Below, piece after piece: positions 25,844-35,082 of a stretch of DNA of 64,000 nucleotides. Location of the stretch: assembly GCA_030433415.1 (NCBI GenBank), contig JAUIMF010000007.1:21130-85129 (forward strand), given 5' to 3'. The DNA comes from Gammaproteobacteria bacterium (GTDB lineage Bacteria > Pseudomonadota > Gammaproteobacteria > Pseudomonadales > Halieaceae). Numbering within the stretch: position 1 is the stretch's first letter; each line of letters opens with the position of its first letter. A program made the position numbers and the translations under genes. A model generated the notes under the pieces. The model had not been told where the DNA came from. It searched no databases and worked only from the letters and a program-made list of their open reading frames with translations.

Positions 25844-28354
25844 ATGCCCGCACCCAACTTTGTTTCACGCCCACTGGCCATGGTGGTATCCGCCGCCAGC
25901 CTCAGCCTGCTTTCGGGAACCCTGGCTGCACCACTGGCCACCGCGCAGGACAGCAATGTGCTCGAAGAAGTCATTGTGACTGCGCAAAAACGCGCCGAAT
26001 CCCTGCAGGATACGGCGCTGGCAATCACCGCGCTGAGCGAAACCATGATCGAACAACGGGGGCTGCGAAACTCCCAGGACCTCATCGGCGAATTGCCGGG
26101 TATCGGCGGTTTTGACTCCCCCGGGTCCAAAGGTAGTGCGTCGGTGACCGTTCGCGGTATCGCAGGCGGCTCGCCGGGTAACGTATCTCTGGATCCCGCC
26201 GTGGCTCTTTATCTGGATGGCGTGTTCCTCGGTAAGATGACCGCCTCCGCGATGGACGTGGTGGAACTCGAACGGGTTGAAGTGCTGCGGGGCCCCCAGG
26301 GCACGCTGTATGGCCGCAACTCAACCGGTGGCGCCATCAACTTCATTTCACGTAAGCCCACGGGCGAGTTTGGCCTGCGCGCCACCGGCACTGTCGGTGA
26401 TTACGACCTCTACGGTGCCAAACTGAACCTCGATCTACCCGCGATGGGTAATATCGGCGAAGGCATGGGCCAGGTTGCTGTCAGCCTCGGCGCGTCCATT
26501 CGCAAGCGCGATGCCTTCTTTGACAATACGGACCCGTCGAAAGATGGCTTCGATGACACGGATCGCGAAGGCTACCGCCTTGCCGTGCGCTGGATGCCTA
26601 CCGAGAATCTGACGGCGGATTACGCTTTTGACTACAACGAACTGAACGAGTCCAACCAGCTCATACAGGTCGTCGGCTTCACGCCCCTGGATCCCGGTGG
26701 TCAATTCAGCCGTGTCCTTGGTATGCAGGGCGCTCTTTTCCAGGCCAGCCAATGGGCACAGATTCCAGGCACGGATCCGCGCATTACAGAGCGATGGATT
26801 CCCTCGTTAATGCAGACCATCGCTGACTACCAGGCGGCCGAGGCCCAGGGCGAGGGTCGCGTCGACCAGGGTGGTGCCGACTTTGCCCCCTTTACCGAGG
26901 CGGAAGTGACCTCGCACACGCTGACGCTGGAGTACAACTGGGAGAACGTCACGCTGCGTTCCATCACCGGCTACCGGGATGTCGAGAACTACTCATTTGG
27001 CGATCTTGAAGACATCGATAGCACCATTGGTGCCAACGGCGTCGGCAGCTACAGTGATCTGGTACACCTGACGCTGCAGGCCCTGTATGGCCCCTCATCA
27101 GGCTTTGCCTATCCCTTCCTTGACAGCTTTTGGGACGCTATCGACAACGTCGGTGCGTACCACTCCAAGCAGGATACAGGCACTGACTACGAGCAGTTCA
27201 GCCAGGAATTCAACCTGATCGGCTCCACAGATTCTCTGGACTATGTATTGGGCCTGTACTGGTTTGAAGACGAGGCGGAATACCGTCGCCGCGCGGTATT
27301 CGCCGCGCCGCTCAATGGCACCGGCGGTCAGTTCTACGACAACCGGACTGATGCCTGGGCAGTGTTTGGGCAGGCCACCTGGAAAATGACTGATGCCTGG
27401 AGCCTCACCGCCGGTCTGCGCTACACGCGAGAAACCAAAGAGGTCGACTACGACTACGAAGCCAATCTCACACCATTTGGCTTTACTCCGGCGCGTCAGT
27501 CGAGCCTTGACGAGGACTTCAGCAACGTCACGGGTGAACTCACCGTGGCCTATCAGGCTACCGACGACATGAATCTGTATGCACGCTTCGCACGCGGCTA
27601 CCGCTCGGGCGGGTTCAATGGCGAAGTCTTCGAAAACGCATTTGACGAAGAAACCGTGGACAGCTTCGAAGTGGGCATCAAGAGTGACTGGCTGGATGGC
27701 CGCATGCGCGTCAATGCCAACCTCTGGACTTACACCTACGAAGACCTGCAGGTCAGCCAGATTCTCACCGACGGTGGCGCAGCAACTTCGCTCCTGACCA
27801 ACGCTGGTGAGGCGGAGCGCTGGGGCTTCGAACTCGAGACCGCCTACCTGATCACCCCGGACCTGCTTCTGAATCTCAGCTATTCGCACATCGATGGCGA
27901 TTTCGAGGAGTTCCCCGACGTGTGTGGCACGACGGATCCAACCAACTGCCTCACGGGCGAGAACTTCGCAAAGCGGGCTCAGTCTCCCGATGACATGCTG
28001 AGTGTCAGCGTGGACTGGAGCATCGCGGACCTGGGCTTTGCCCAGCTCACAGCCTACGTACAGGCCAACTGGCAGAGCGAATGGTACGAAACCGCTCTCT
28101 GGCAGGCCGTGGTTTCAGGTCAACCCGTGATCTACGACCACCAGGTCATGGACGAACGCACCATTGTGAACGGTCGCATCAATCTCGAAGGCATCAAGGT
28201 TGGCGACGGTACGCTGCGCGCGTCCCTCTGGGGTCGTAACCTGACGGATGACGACTACCCGACCTTCGGCATCAACTACGGTGGACTGGGTCCGATCGCG
28301 GAGCAGTACGGCGCGCCGCGTATGTGGGGCATCGATGTGACCTACGAGTACTGA
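25844..28354 (+). CDS. TonB-dependent outer-membrane receptor, candidate steroid importer
   Basis: 836 aa. Signal peptide (hydrophobic core to about residue 34, cleavage likely after ATA), TonB box-like EEVIVTAQKR, plug domain with RGIAGGS and VLRGPQGTLYGRNSTGGAIN, then a beta-barrel ending with an aromatic residue (YEY). This is the broad TBDR class abundant in marine gammaproteobacteria and often linked to steroids and lipids. AGAGGGAAA precedes the ATG. The 193-base leader has a -10-like TATAAG at 25761. Placement beside the hydratase and ahead of a strong terminator suggests ligand uptake for this island; the ligand is not deducible. Confidence 0.9.
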   Translation: MPAPNFVSRPLAMVVSAASLSLLSGTLAAPLATAQDSNVLEEVIVTAQKRAESLQDTALAITALSETMIEQRGLRNSQDLIGELPGIGGFDSPGSKGSASVTVRGIAGGSPGNVSLDPAVALYLDGVFLGKMTASAMDVVELERVEVLRGPQGTLYGRNSTGGAINFISRKPTGEFGLRATGTVGDYDLYGAKLNLDLPAMGNIGEGMGQVAVSLGASIRKRDAFFDNTDPSKDGFDDTDREGYRLAVRWMPTENLTADYAFDYNELNESNQLIQVVGFTPLDPGGQFSRVLGMQGALFQASQWAQIPGTDPRITERWIPSLMQTIADYQAAEAQGEGRVDQGGADFAPFTEAEVTSHTLTLEYNWENVTLRSITGYRDVENYSFGDLEDIDSTIGANGVGSYSDLVHLTLQALYGPSSGFAYPFLDSFWDAIDNVGAYHSKQDTGTDYEQFSQEFNLIGSTDSLDYVLGLYWFEDEAEYRRRAVFAAPLNGTGGQFYDNRTDAWAVFGQATWKMTDAWSLTAGLRYTRETKEVDYDYEANLTPFGFTPARQSSLDEDFSNVTGELTVAYQATDDMNLYARFARGYRSGGFNGEVFENAFDEETVDSFEVGIKSDWLDGRMRVNANLWTYTYEDLQVSQILTDGGAATSLLTNAGEAERWGFELETAYLITPDLLLNLSYSHIDGDFEEFPDVCGTTDPTNCLTGENFAKRAQSPDDMLSVSVDWSIADLGFAQLTAYVQANWQSEWYETALWQAVVSGQPVIYDHQVMDERTIVNGRINLEGIKVGDGTLRASLWGRNLTDDDYPTFGINYGGLGPIAEQYGAPRMWGIDVTYEY

Positions 28355-28377
28355 TTCCACTCTCTTTCGAGCTGCTG

Positions 28378-28402
28378 GCGCCGCTCTGCGGCGCTTTTTT
28401 TT
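28378..28402 (+). terminator. Rho-independent terminator after the TonB receptor
   Basis: Perfect 7-base-pair GC stem GCGCCGC-TCT-GCGGCGC followed by eight T residues, 24 bases after the receptor stop codon. Textbook intrinsic terminator on the plus strand. Confidence 0.93.
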
Positions 28403-28459
28403 GCCTGCTAAAAAATTGGCCGCTTTCTAAAGAAGAGGATCTGACCAGCGTGTAATCTG

Positions 28460-28885
28460 CTACGGGGACGAGAAGAGGGGCTCAATAATGTGGCGCCCGT
28501 GGGGGCTGCCATCGGGATTGTGGGAAACGAGCCACTCCCCTTGCCGGGAGATAGCACCGCATCGGGGCTCGGTGATTACTGCGTCTTCCGCGGCATCAAT
28601 CAATACGCAGCGTTGATCGGCTTTGGCATACCAGCGCCCCGTCACGCGACCATGGCGCTCACCATGGCGCCATTCGCTGACAAAGCGGCCATTGGCATAC
28701 CACCGATTGGTGGCGGTTGTACCCGGAGCATCCAGCAGTACGGCCTGGTCACGCACGTCGGCAAAACGCAGACGTATCTCGTCAGTGTCCAGATACCTGG
28801 GACCCGAACCGGCGCACGCGCAAGCCCCTAACTTTACTGCGCAAAGTATGGTGCCAAGATACGGCCATCGTTTACCGCGGCTCAC
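28460..28885 (-). CDS. Small putative lipoprotein of unknown function
   Basis: 141 aa, GTG start overlapping the stop of the preceding frame (GTGA). Basic N-terminus (MSRGKRWPYLG), hydrophobic stretch and a lipobox-like KLGAC near residue 22, suggesting export and lipidation. The remainder has a repeated WYA-NGRF/WYAKAD theme, three Cys, and 'SHNPDGSPHGR' near the end, as in small secreted proteins of DUF995 type. No function can be given. Being coupled to the frameshifted DUF1254/1214 gene, it may be a lipoprotein accessory of it. Confidence 0.6.
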   Translation of the reverse strand: MSRGKRWPYLGTILCAVKLGACACAGSGPRYLDTDEIRLRFADVRDQAVLLDAPGTTATNRWYANGRFVSEWRHGERHGRVTGRWYAKADQRCVLIDAAEDAVITEPRCGAISRQGEWLVSHNPDGSPHGRHIIEPLFSSP

Positions 28886-30134
28886 GGCGCCCAGCGCACC
28901 GCGGCATGGCGACGGCGCCGCTCCAGAAGCTCGCGGCGCTGCTCAGCCGTTACCCGCACCGCATCCTCCGGCAAATACTGATGAAGCGACGCCCGGTCGA
29001 CTAATTTGAGCACGGGGTCCCGCGCTTCGCTCGCGCCCTGCAGGCGAAACAGCAACGAGCCCTCGGGGTGACCCGTGGGATCAAGCCAATTGGCAAGTCC
29101 CGGGTCTTCGTGGGCGATGACAAACCGAAACACACCATCCGGATCCGCGACAGCCTGACTACTGTTGTAACTGCTCAGATGATTGATGTAATCCAGCGAC
29201 TCCCACCAGGCATTGGCCAGCTGCACGCTCCACAGTTGCGCCGCGGGCGGCTGCCACTCGATGAGCAGCGCCTTGTCCGGCGGCACATCGAACCATGATG
29301 TGCCGTAGAGATTCGTTGACAAACCCTGTCCGGGTGCCGCCATCAGCGTTACCTGGTTTCGGCGATGATCCCGAATCCGCTCCACCAGCGGCTGCCACTG
29401 GGTTGTGCGACCAACGAAGCCTTTCAGTACACAAGCATTCCCTCCGCTGTGGCCATGGTTAGCGGCGCGGTCTGCGGTGCCTGCAGATCGTCGAGGGTAT
29501 AGGTACCGGGAGCTTCAACATCCCAGTCGGCAAAATACTCGCGCAGCAGCAGGTAATCCGTGCCTTCGCGCATCGGCAGCCAGGGTCCAGTCCAATCCTG
29601 AGGGCGATCCTTCGAAACCATGATTTCAAAGTGCCCGTTTTCGTCGACCGGCAGTTGATCGCCGGTCAGCGAATCAAAGGATGCGTACGGCGCCGCCATG
29701 CGCACCGCCTGTACGGCGAAGAGGCGCACATCGCCGGCTTTGCCCCGCAGCAGATAGCGGCGCTGCCCGTCCACAGGGGCAATCAGGTATTTTACGTCGG
29801 CCCCATCCAGAGCCCACTTGTTGATGGTCGTAGCGTCAACGCGCAGCAGCGGTGGCTGACCGGGCTGCCTGATCATCGTACGGGTGATGGCGGTACTGAG
29901 CTGCTGCAACAGGTACGGCAGGGCCTCGGCCTCATCGATGGCATGGGGCTGGGGGTAGTCCCGCAGCACGGCGACGCCCGCCGCCTCCAGCTCTGCAGTG
30001 AATGCGCGCCAGGCCTGGATGGCACTCGAATCCATCGCATCCGGTTCACTGGCACCCAGCGTTGCGGACACCATTGTCAGCAAGGCCAGAACAGCGGCAG
30101 GCAACAGCGTTCTGCGATACACGCTCGATATCAC
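28882..30134 (-). pseudogene. Frameshifted DUF1254/DUF1214-type gene with signal peptide
   Basis: Two consecutive frames encode the two halves of one protein. The first (to the stop at 29424) starts near the GTG at 30134 with a signal peptide (RRTLLPAAVLALLTMVSATLG) and runs to EGMLVY. The second resumes as LKGFVGRTTQW and continues to GLSTNLYG, WWESLDYINHLSSYNSS and a terminal Arg-rich tail. Restoring one base beside 29427 (tac-ctg) joins them in a ~417 aa product. The downstream half matches the intact protein at 33706-35082 (STNLYAGG, WGESLDFESYQSSLN, DDPGYANWLDTTG). It is either a pseudogene, a programmed shift or a sequencing error. The start codon is uncertain. Confidence 0.7.
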
Positions 30135-30138
30135 ATCG

Positions 30139-30897
30139 TTAGCGGACTGCACCGCCCCCATCCACCGATAGTATCTGGCCCGTAATAAACGAAGCCCGCT
30201 CCGAACACAGAAACACCACCGCCTGGGCGATTTCTTCGGGCTCACCCAGACGATTCATGACCGCCGCCCGCTCCAGGCCGGGCTTCTTGTCTGGCTCGGC
30301 CTCAAAATACGCTTCGAGCCCCGGGGTACGCACCACGCCAGGCGATACCGCATTGATACGTAAGTTCTTTGCACCGTACTCCGCCGCCGAACTCTTCGTC
30401 AGCAGATTCACACCGCTTTTGGCAGCGGCGTAAGCGGTATTGAAGGCCTGCCCGCGCAGGGATGCATTGGACGAAATATTCACGATGGCTCCACCGCCGT
30501 TGGCCAGCATCGCCGGTATCTCGTACTTCATGCACAACCAGGTATTGGTGAGGCACATGGCGAGGGTCTGATCGAAGACCTCGCGGGAATATTCGTGAAT
30601 GGGGCCAGAGCCACGACTGAGGGCAGCTGAGTTACAGGCGATATCAAGGCGCCCCCACTTGTCCACGGCCGCCTGCACCATACCCGCAACGGCGCCCTCG
30701 TCTGACACGTCAGCGGCCACAAACAGGGCTTCGCCACCAGCGGCCTCGATGAGAGCAACGGTCTCTTCGCCCGACGCGGTATTGAAATCGCTGACCAGCA
30801 CCCGAGCCCCCTCAGCGGCAAAAGCCTGGGCGATGGCCCGGCCAATGCCCTGGCCACTGCCTGTCACCAGCCCCACCTTTGCATCGAGTAATCCCAT
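30139..30897 (-). CDS. Classical SDR oxidoreductase (hydroxysteroid dehydrogenase candidate)
   Basis: 252 aa. TGSGQGIGRAIAQAF, acidic DFNT after beta-2 (NAD preference), catalytic Ser (ISSNASLRG), YAAAKSG, GxxxTPG and C-terminal ITGQILSVDGG. Resembles bacterial 7alpha/12alpha-hydroxysteroid or glucose dehydrogenase-like SDRs but without a specific signature. A hydroxysteroid position-specific dehydrogenase is plausible from context only. Good GGGAG ribosome site. Its stop is four bases before the GTG of the broken DUF1254/1214 gene; a CoA ligase diverges at 31046. Confidence 0.75.
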   Translation of the reverse strand: MGLLDAKVGLVTGSGQGIGRAIAQAFAAEGARVLVSDFNTASGEETVALIEAAGGEALFVAADVSDEGAVAGMVQAAVDKWGRLDIACNSAALSRGSGPIHEYSREVFDQTLAMCLTNTWLCMKYEIPAMLANGGGAIVNISSNASLRGQAFNTAYAAAKSGVNLLTKSSAAEYGAKNLRINAVSPGVVRTPGLEAYFEAEPDKKPGLERAAVMNRLGEPEEIAQAVVFLCSERASFITGQILSVDGGGAVR

Positions 30898-31045
30898 AAA
30901 ATCCGCTCCCGTGATTGCACCGCTACCGATAACACCACCACGGCCTGGCCGCAGCGGTCCCTGTCGTAAATCCTAATCCGTTTTAAGGTGCCGACTCCTC
31001 GGCCGGATGGCCTAGTATCGGCGGATCAAAATAAGGAGAACTGCC

Positions 31046-32734
31046 ATGGCAGCCCACGATACCCAGTACCGCGAAGCCATCGCCCAACTCACGTCACCCG
31101 GCGCGCCCTTTGAAATCCATACCGTGGATGGCCTGCGCCGCTATCGCAATGCCCCCGCGACGCTGCCCCAGGCCCTCGATGCGGGACGCACCCATGGCGA
31201 TGCGGAATTTGCGGTGTACGAGGGTGAGCGCTGGAGCTTCAACCGCGTCTTCGCCGAGGCCGATGCCGCCAGTGCCGCCCTGGCCGCGCGGGGGATCGGC
31301 AAGGGTGATCGCGTTGCCATTGCCATGCGCAACTATCCCGAGTGGATGGTGGCGTTCATCGCCATTGCCAACCTTGGCGCCGTCATCGTTCCGCTCAACA
31401 GCTGGGGTACGGCCGACGATATCGCCTATGGTCTCGAAGACTCCGGCTCCCAGCTGGTGATCTGCGATCAGCAACGCTTTGATGCGGTGCTCGAACGCGC
31501 CCCGGCGCTGGCAGAGACGGCAGTCATTGCCCGTCCCACGAACCCCGATCACCCGAATGCGTGGGCTGCGTTTATCGCGCCCTACACGGGGTCGGCAGCG
31601 CCAGAAGTGGAGCTCAGCGGATCCGATGTCGCAATGATCATGTACACCTCGGGCACGAGTGGCAAACCCAAGGGTGCGGTGTCAACGGGCGATGCCATCT
31701 GCCAGGCAGTATTCAATATGGAGTGCGCGCACATCGCCGCGGCCATGTGCAATGGCGAGAAGTTTGCGGCCATGCTGGAGCGTGGTCATCCACCCACCGC
31801 GCTACTGGGGATTCCGCTCTTTCACAACAGCGGCTGTCACTCCCAGTTTTTGCTCAACCTTCGCGGCGGTCGCCGTCTGGTCATGATGTACAAGTGGTCG
31901 CCGCAGCAGGCGCTGGAGCTGATCGAGCGCGAACACATCACTACCATCGCCGCCGCCCCCGCCATGCTCATCGCCCTGATGGAACATCCGGACTTTGAGC
32001 AGCGCGACACCAGCAGTCTGTTCGCCCTGGCTGCCGGGGGGGCCGCCACACCGCCGCTGGCATTCCGGCTGATGGACGAGAAACTTCCCGGACATTTCTT
32101 TGGCACCGGCTGGGGTATGACCGAAACCAACGCCCAGGGCGTGTCCATCGCCGGCGAGCTGGTCCGCGAAAAACAGGGCAGCTCTGGTCGCCCCCATCCT
32201 ATCGTGGATGTAGACGTGCGCGATGAAGAGGGCAACTCCCTTTCGACAGGCGAAACCGGCGAGCTGTGGCTGCGCACACCGACGGCGATCATCGAGTACT
32301 GGAACCGCCCCGAGGCCAACGCAAGCGACTTTGTGGATGGCTGGTACAGGACCGGCGATGTCGGCTATCAGGACGAGGATGGCTACGTATACCTGGCCGA
32401 CCGTGCCAAGGACCTGATCATTCGCGGTGGCGAGAACATCTATCCCGTTGAGATCGAACATGCCCTGCTGGAGCACGAGGCTATTGCCGAAGCGGCCGTG
32501 GTTGGCGTACCCGACGAACGCATGGGCGAAAACGTCGGCTTGATTGTGCATCTGCACGACGGCGCGTCCCTCACAGACGATGATGTGATCGCCTATGCCC
32601 GTAGCAGACTCGCCGGCTACAAGGTGCCCAGCCATGTATTGATCCGCGACGAGGCCTTTCCAAGGAACGTCACCGAGAAGGTGCTCAAGAAACCGCTCAG
32701 GGATGAATTGCTGGCAAGCATCGACGCGGACTGA
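31046..32734 (+). CDS. AMP-forming steroid/fatty acyl-CoA ligase
   Basis: 562 aa class I adenylate-forming enzyme. Motifs: MYTSGTSGKPKGAV (ATP P-loop-like), 'GWGMTETN', WYRTGDVGY and DRAKDLIIRGGENIYPVEIE, plus C-terminal Lys in TEKVLKKPLR. The C-terminal domain thus looks complete and active. Substrate is unknown; in this setting a steroid C24 or C22 carboxylate ligase (CasI- or FadD17/19-like) is the natural guess. AGGAGA ribosome site before the ATG. Single-gene plus-strand unit, diverging from the SDR at 30139. Confidence 0.8.
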   Translation: MAAHDTQYREAIAQLTSPGAPFEIHTVDGLRRYRNAPATLPQALDAGRTHGDAEFAVYEGERWSFNRVFAEADAASAALAARGIGKGDRVAIAMRNYPEWMVAFIAIANLGAVIVPLNSWGTADDIAYGLEDSGSQLVICDQQRFDAVLERAPALAETAVIARPTNPDHPNAWAAFIAPYTGSAAPEVELSGSDVAMIMYTSGTSGKPKGAVSTGDAICQAVFNMECAHIAAAMCNGEKFAAMLERGHPPTALLGIPLFHNSGCHSQFLLNLRGGRRLVMMYKWSPQQALELIEREHITTIAAAPAMLIALMEHPDFEQRDTSSLFALAAGGAATPPLAFRLMDEKLPGHFFGTGWGMTETNAQGVSIAGELVREKQGSSGRPHPIVDVDVRDEEGNSLSTGETGELWLRTPTAIIEYWNRPEANASDFVDGWYRTGDVGYQDEDGYVYLADRAKDLIIRGGENIYPVEIEHALLEHEAIAEAAVVGVPDERMGENVGLIVHLHDGASLTDDDVIAYARSRLAGYKVPSHVLIRDEAFPRNVTEKVLKKPLRDELLASIDAD

Positions 32735-32758
32735 AACCGGGCGTCAGCCGGACTCTGG

Positions 32759-33688
32759 TCAGTCCTTGCCGGCCATGCCCACCTCGGCACCAGGCAACAG
32801 CTCGCCGGTAGAGAAGTCGTAGAGCCGGTTATCTGCTAGCACGACGCCGGGTGGTGGTACACATGCGGCAGGCACCATGTAGTCGCGCACCAGCGGATGC
32901 CCGGGCTCCATCGCGTAGCGCTCCAGGTCCGTGACTCCACGCCCGTAGAGAAAACTGTCATCGATACAGTGATTGCCGGTGAAACCCCGGCTCGGCGACG
33001 TGACGATGCCATAGGCGGCGTCGGCCATGATCTCGGGCTTGCGAAATTCCTTCACGAGTTCGTCGCCACCATGAATGACCGCCGAGGGTGAGTAGATGCC
33101 ACAGCGCGGCCACAGCGTGTTCACCGCAATACCTTCTTCGCGCCATTCCGACGCCCAGCCCATGGTGTAAAGGCTCACGGCGTACTTTGAAACCGTATAA
33201 GCCGACGAATTCATGAACCAGATGGGGTTCAGGTCCAGGGGCGGTGCCAGACCCAGAATGTGGGGGTTGTCGGATTTACACAGGTGGGGATAGGCAGCTT
33301 TGGCGAGCAGAAAATAGGCCCGTTCATTGATATCAAAGACCAGATCATGGCGCTTGGTCGAAAACTCGGCGGTGGGCTTGAGCCAGTAGGCACCGGCATT
33401 GTGCACCAGCACGTCGAGGCCACCGAACTTTGCGACGGTCTCCTCGATGGCGGCCTCGATGGCGTCGGCATCGCGTACATCCAGGGCGATGGCATGGCCT
33501 CTGCCACCTGCCTCTTCGACGGCCTGTACCGTTTCGTGAATCGTGCCGGGCAAAAAACGATGGGGCTGATCGGACTTCGCCGCCACCACCACGTTGGCGC
33601 CATCCCGGGCAAAGCGTCGGGCCATGGCCAGGCCGATGCCCCGGGAGGCGCCCGTAATCAGAACAGTGCGGTCTTTGAGGGTGCTCAC
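32759..33688 (-). CDS. HSDL2-like SDR oxidoreductase
   Basis: 309 aa from the GTG at 33688, preferred because AGGAGACAGG lies upstream (a longer TTG-started frame exists). TGASRGIGLAMA loop, 'AKSD' after beta-2 (NADP type), HNAGAYWL, YTVSKYAVSL with the Tyr/Lys pair, then WPRCGIYSPS and FTGNHCIDDSFL. The ~300-residue length and this motif set resemble hydroxysteroid dehydrogenase-like protein 2 without its SCP2 domain. Substrate unknown; HSDL2 itself is poorly characterised. It is the last gene of a three-gene minus-strand unit with DUF1214 and sulfotransferase genes. Confidence 0.75.
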   Translation of the reverse strand: MSTLKDRTVLITGASRGIGLAMARRFARDGANVVVAAKSDQPHRFLPGTIHETVQAVEEAGGRGHAIALDVRDADAIEAAIEETVAKFGGLDVLVHNAGAYWLKPTAEFSTKRHDLVFDINERAYFLLAKAAYPHLCKSDNPHILGLAPPLDLNPIWFMNSSAYTVSKYAVSLYTMGWASEWREEGIAVNTLWPRCGIYSPSAVIHGGDELVKEFRKPEIMADAAYGIVTSPSRGFTGNHCIDDSFLYGRGVTDLERYAMEPGHPLVRDYMVPAACVPPPGVVLADNRLYDFSTGELLPGAEVGMAGKD

Positions 33689-33705
33689 AATCCTGTCTCC
33701 TGTGA

Positions 33706-35082
33706 TCAATACTGTCGGTAACGGCGCTGTACGTGCCGGTGCCGCATGAGAATGTTGCGCTGATGCGCTTCTGCGCTGCTGCGTCGCGCATCTGCGGGCA
33801 TGGCCTGGGCAAGCTCATCCAGCGTCAGCTTGCGCGCGTGCAGATCCGGCCACAGGGATTGGTCTGGCGGTGTCGCGTAGCTCGCCCGGAAGGTGACAAA
33901 GCCGTGATCCAGCCCCGTGGTATCCAGCCAGTTGGCGTACCCCGGATCGTCGTGGGCGATGATCCAGCGAAAAACCCCGTCCTCACCCACGTGCACCTGC
34001 ACACGATTGAGACTGGATTGATAGCTCTCGAAATCCAGGGACTCACCCCACAGGTTCGACAGGTGCACGCCGAGAAACAGCGGCTCGACAGGCACCGTGG
34101 CTTCGATCAGTAACGCTTCATTCGCTTGTAACTGGTAAACGCCACCCGCGTAGAGGTTCGTGCTCTGACCGCCGCCCGTGGCTATCCCCAGGGCGTTGGG
34201 CTGATTCATGGCATTGGTCGGCATGAACGGCGCATCGGTACCCGTCTCGATGGTGCCTTTGACGCGCCCGTAGGTGCCCAGCGGCACCGTATAGAATGCA
34301 TTCCAGAAACGCATCTGGTTAACTGTAAGCTCCCCCACGGTGTTCAGCATCGTGCAGGCCCGGGCCGGGTCCAGCGGCGGTTCCGGCTCGGCTTCGCAGC
34401 CATCCATCAGAATTTCGAGGTCGAGCACGTCTTCGTGCTCCCAATCGTGAAAGAGCTGACGACAGGTCAGGTGCTGGCCCTGATGCATCACGCCATGGCT
34501 TTCCCGCATCGTGGCGATGAAGTTGCCGTCGTAGCCCTCGGGACGCTCCGGTGCCAGCCGTATCTCGAAGCTGCCGTCATCGGCGACCACCAGTTCGCTG
34601 CTGTCGAGCGTGCCCGTATTGATGCGCGTACCCGGTCGAAGCTCCGCCAGTCTTCCGCTGTCACCGGCATAACCGCTGGCAAGCTCAAAGATCACGTACT
34701 GCGGTGCGCGTCGACCCGATACCGGTGCCCCACCGCGCCAGTGGGCTGTATCACCGGCCCGCCCGCGAATCCGGTAGCTGCGGCTGCCATCGATCGCTGC
34801 GCGCAGATAGACCGCGTCGGCGTTATCGATCGTGGATTTATTGAGGGGTTGGATCGCGCGACGAAAACGCGGATGGTGCGGGTCCTCCAGCGCACGCTCG
34901 ATGCTGCCGTGCAAAAATCCCAGCAGATAACGATAGCCCTCGGCGAGGTTGCGCGCCGTCGCCGGCGGGGGCATCAGCTCGGGTGTATCAATGGCGTCGC
35001 GGGCGGCACAGAGGCGCTCGATCATTTCGTCGAAGGCCGCTTTGAGCCGCTGCGCTTCGACAGGGGATTCATTGGTATTCAT
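33706..35082 (-). CDS. DUF1214-domain protein (cytosolic, function unknown)
   Basis: 458 aa with no signal peptide. The C-terminal half is DUF1214-like: GGGQSTNLYAGG, ANEALLIEA, LGVHLSNLWGESLDFESYQSSLN, AHDDPGYANWLDTTG. The middle (FEIRLAPERPEGYDGNF) resembles DUF1254-type folds. The C-terminal tail is very basic (RHVQRRYRQY). Homologues are common in steroid/sterol catabolic clusters of marine bacteria and in Mycobacterium, without a defined reaction. It overlaps the sulfotransferase by four bases and is 17 bases from the HSDL2-like SDR. A broken paralogue with a signal peptide lies at 28882-30134. Confidence 0.75.
   Translation of the reverse strand: MNTNESPVEAQRLKAAFDEMIERLCAARDAIDTPELMPPPATARNLAEGYRYLLGFLHGSIERALEDPHHPRFRRAIQPLNKSTIDNADAVYLRAAIDGSRSYRIRGRAGDTAHWRGGAPVSGRRAPQYVIFELASGYAGDSGRLAELRPGTRINTGTLDSSELVVADDGSFEIRLAPERPEGYDGNFIATMRESHGVMHQGQHLTCRQLFHDWEHEDVLDLEILMDGCEAEPEPPLDPARACTMLNTVGELTVNQMRFWNAFYTVPLGTYGRVKGTIETGTDAPFMPTNAMNQPNALGIATGGGQSTNLYAGGVYQLQANEALLIEATVPVEPLFLGVHLSNLWGESLDFESYQSSLNRVQVHVGEDGVFRWIIAHDDPGYANWLDTTGLDHGFVTFRASYATPPDQSLWPDLHARKLTLDELAQAMPADARRSSAEAHQRNILMRHRHVQRRYRQY

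Noticed and set aside
29159..29434. Third-frame open stretch across the break of the DUF1254/1214 gene
   Set aside because: Low similarity to anything and it overlaps the frames that together match the intact paralogue.
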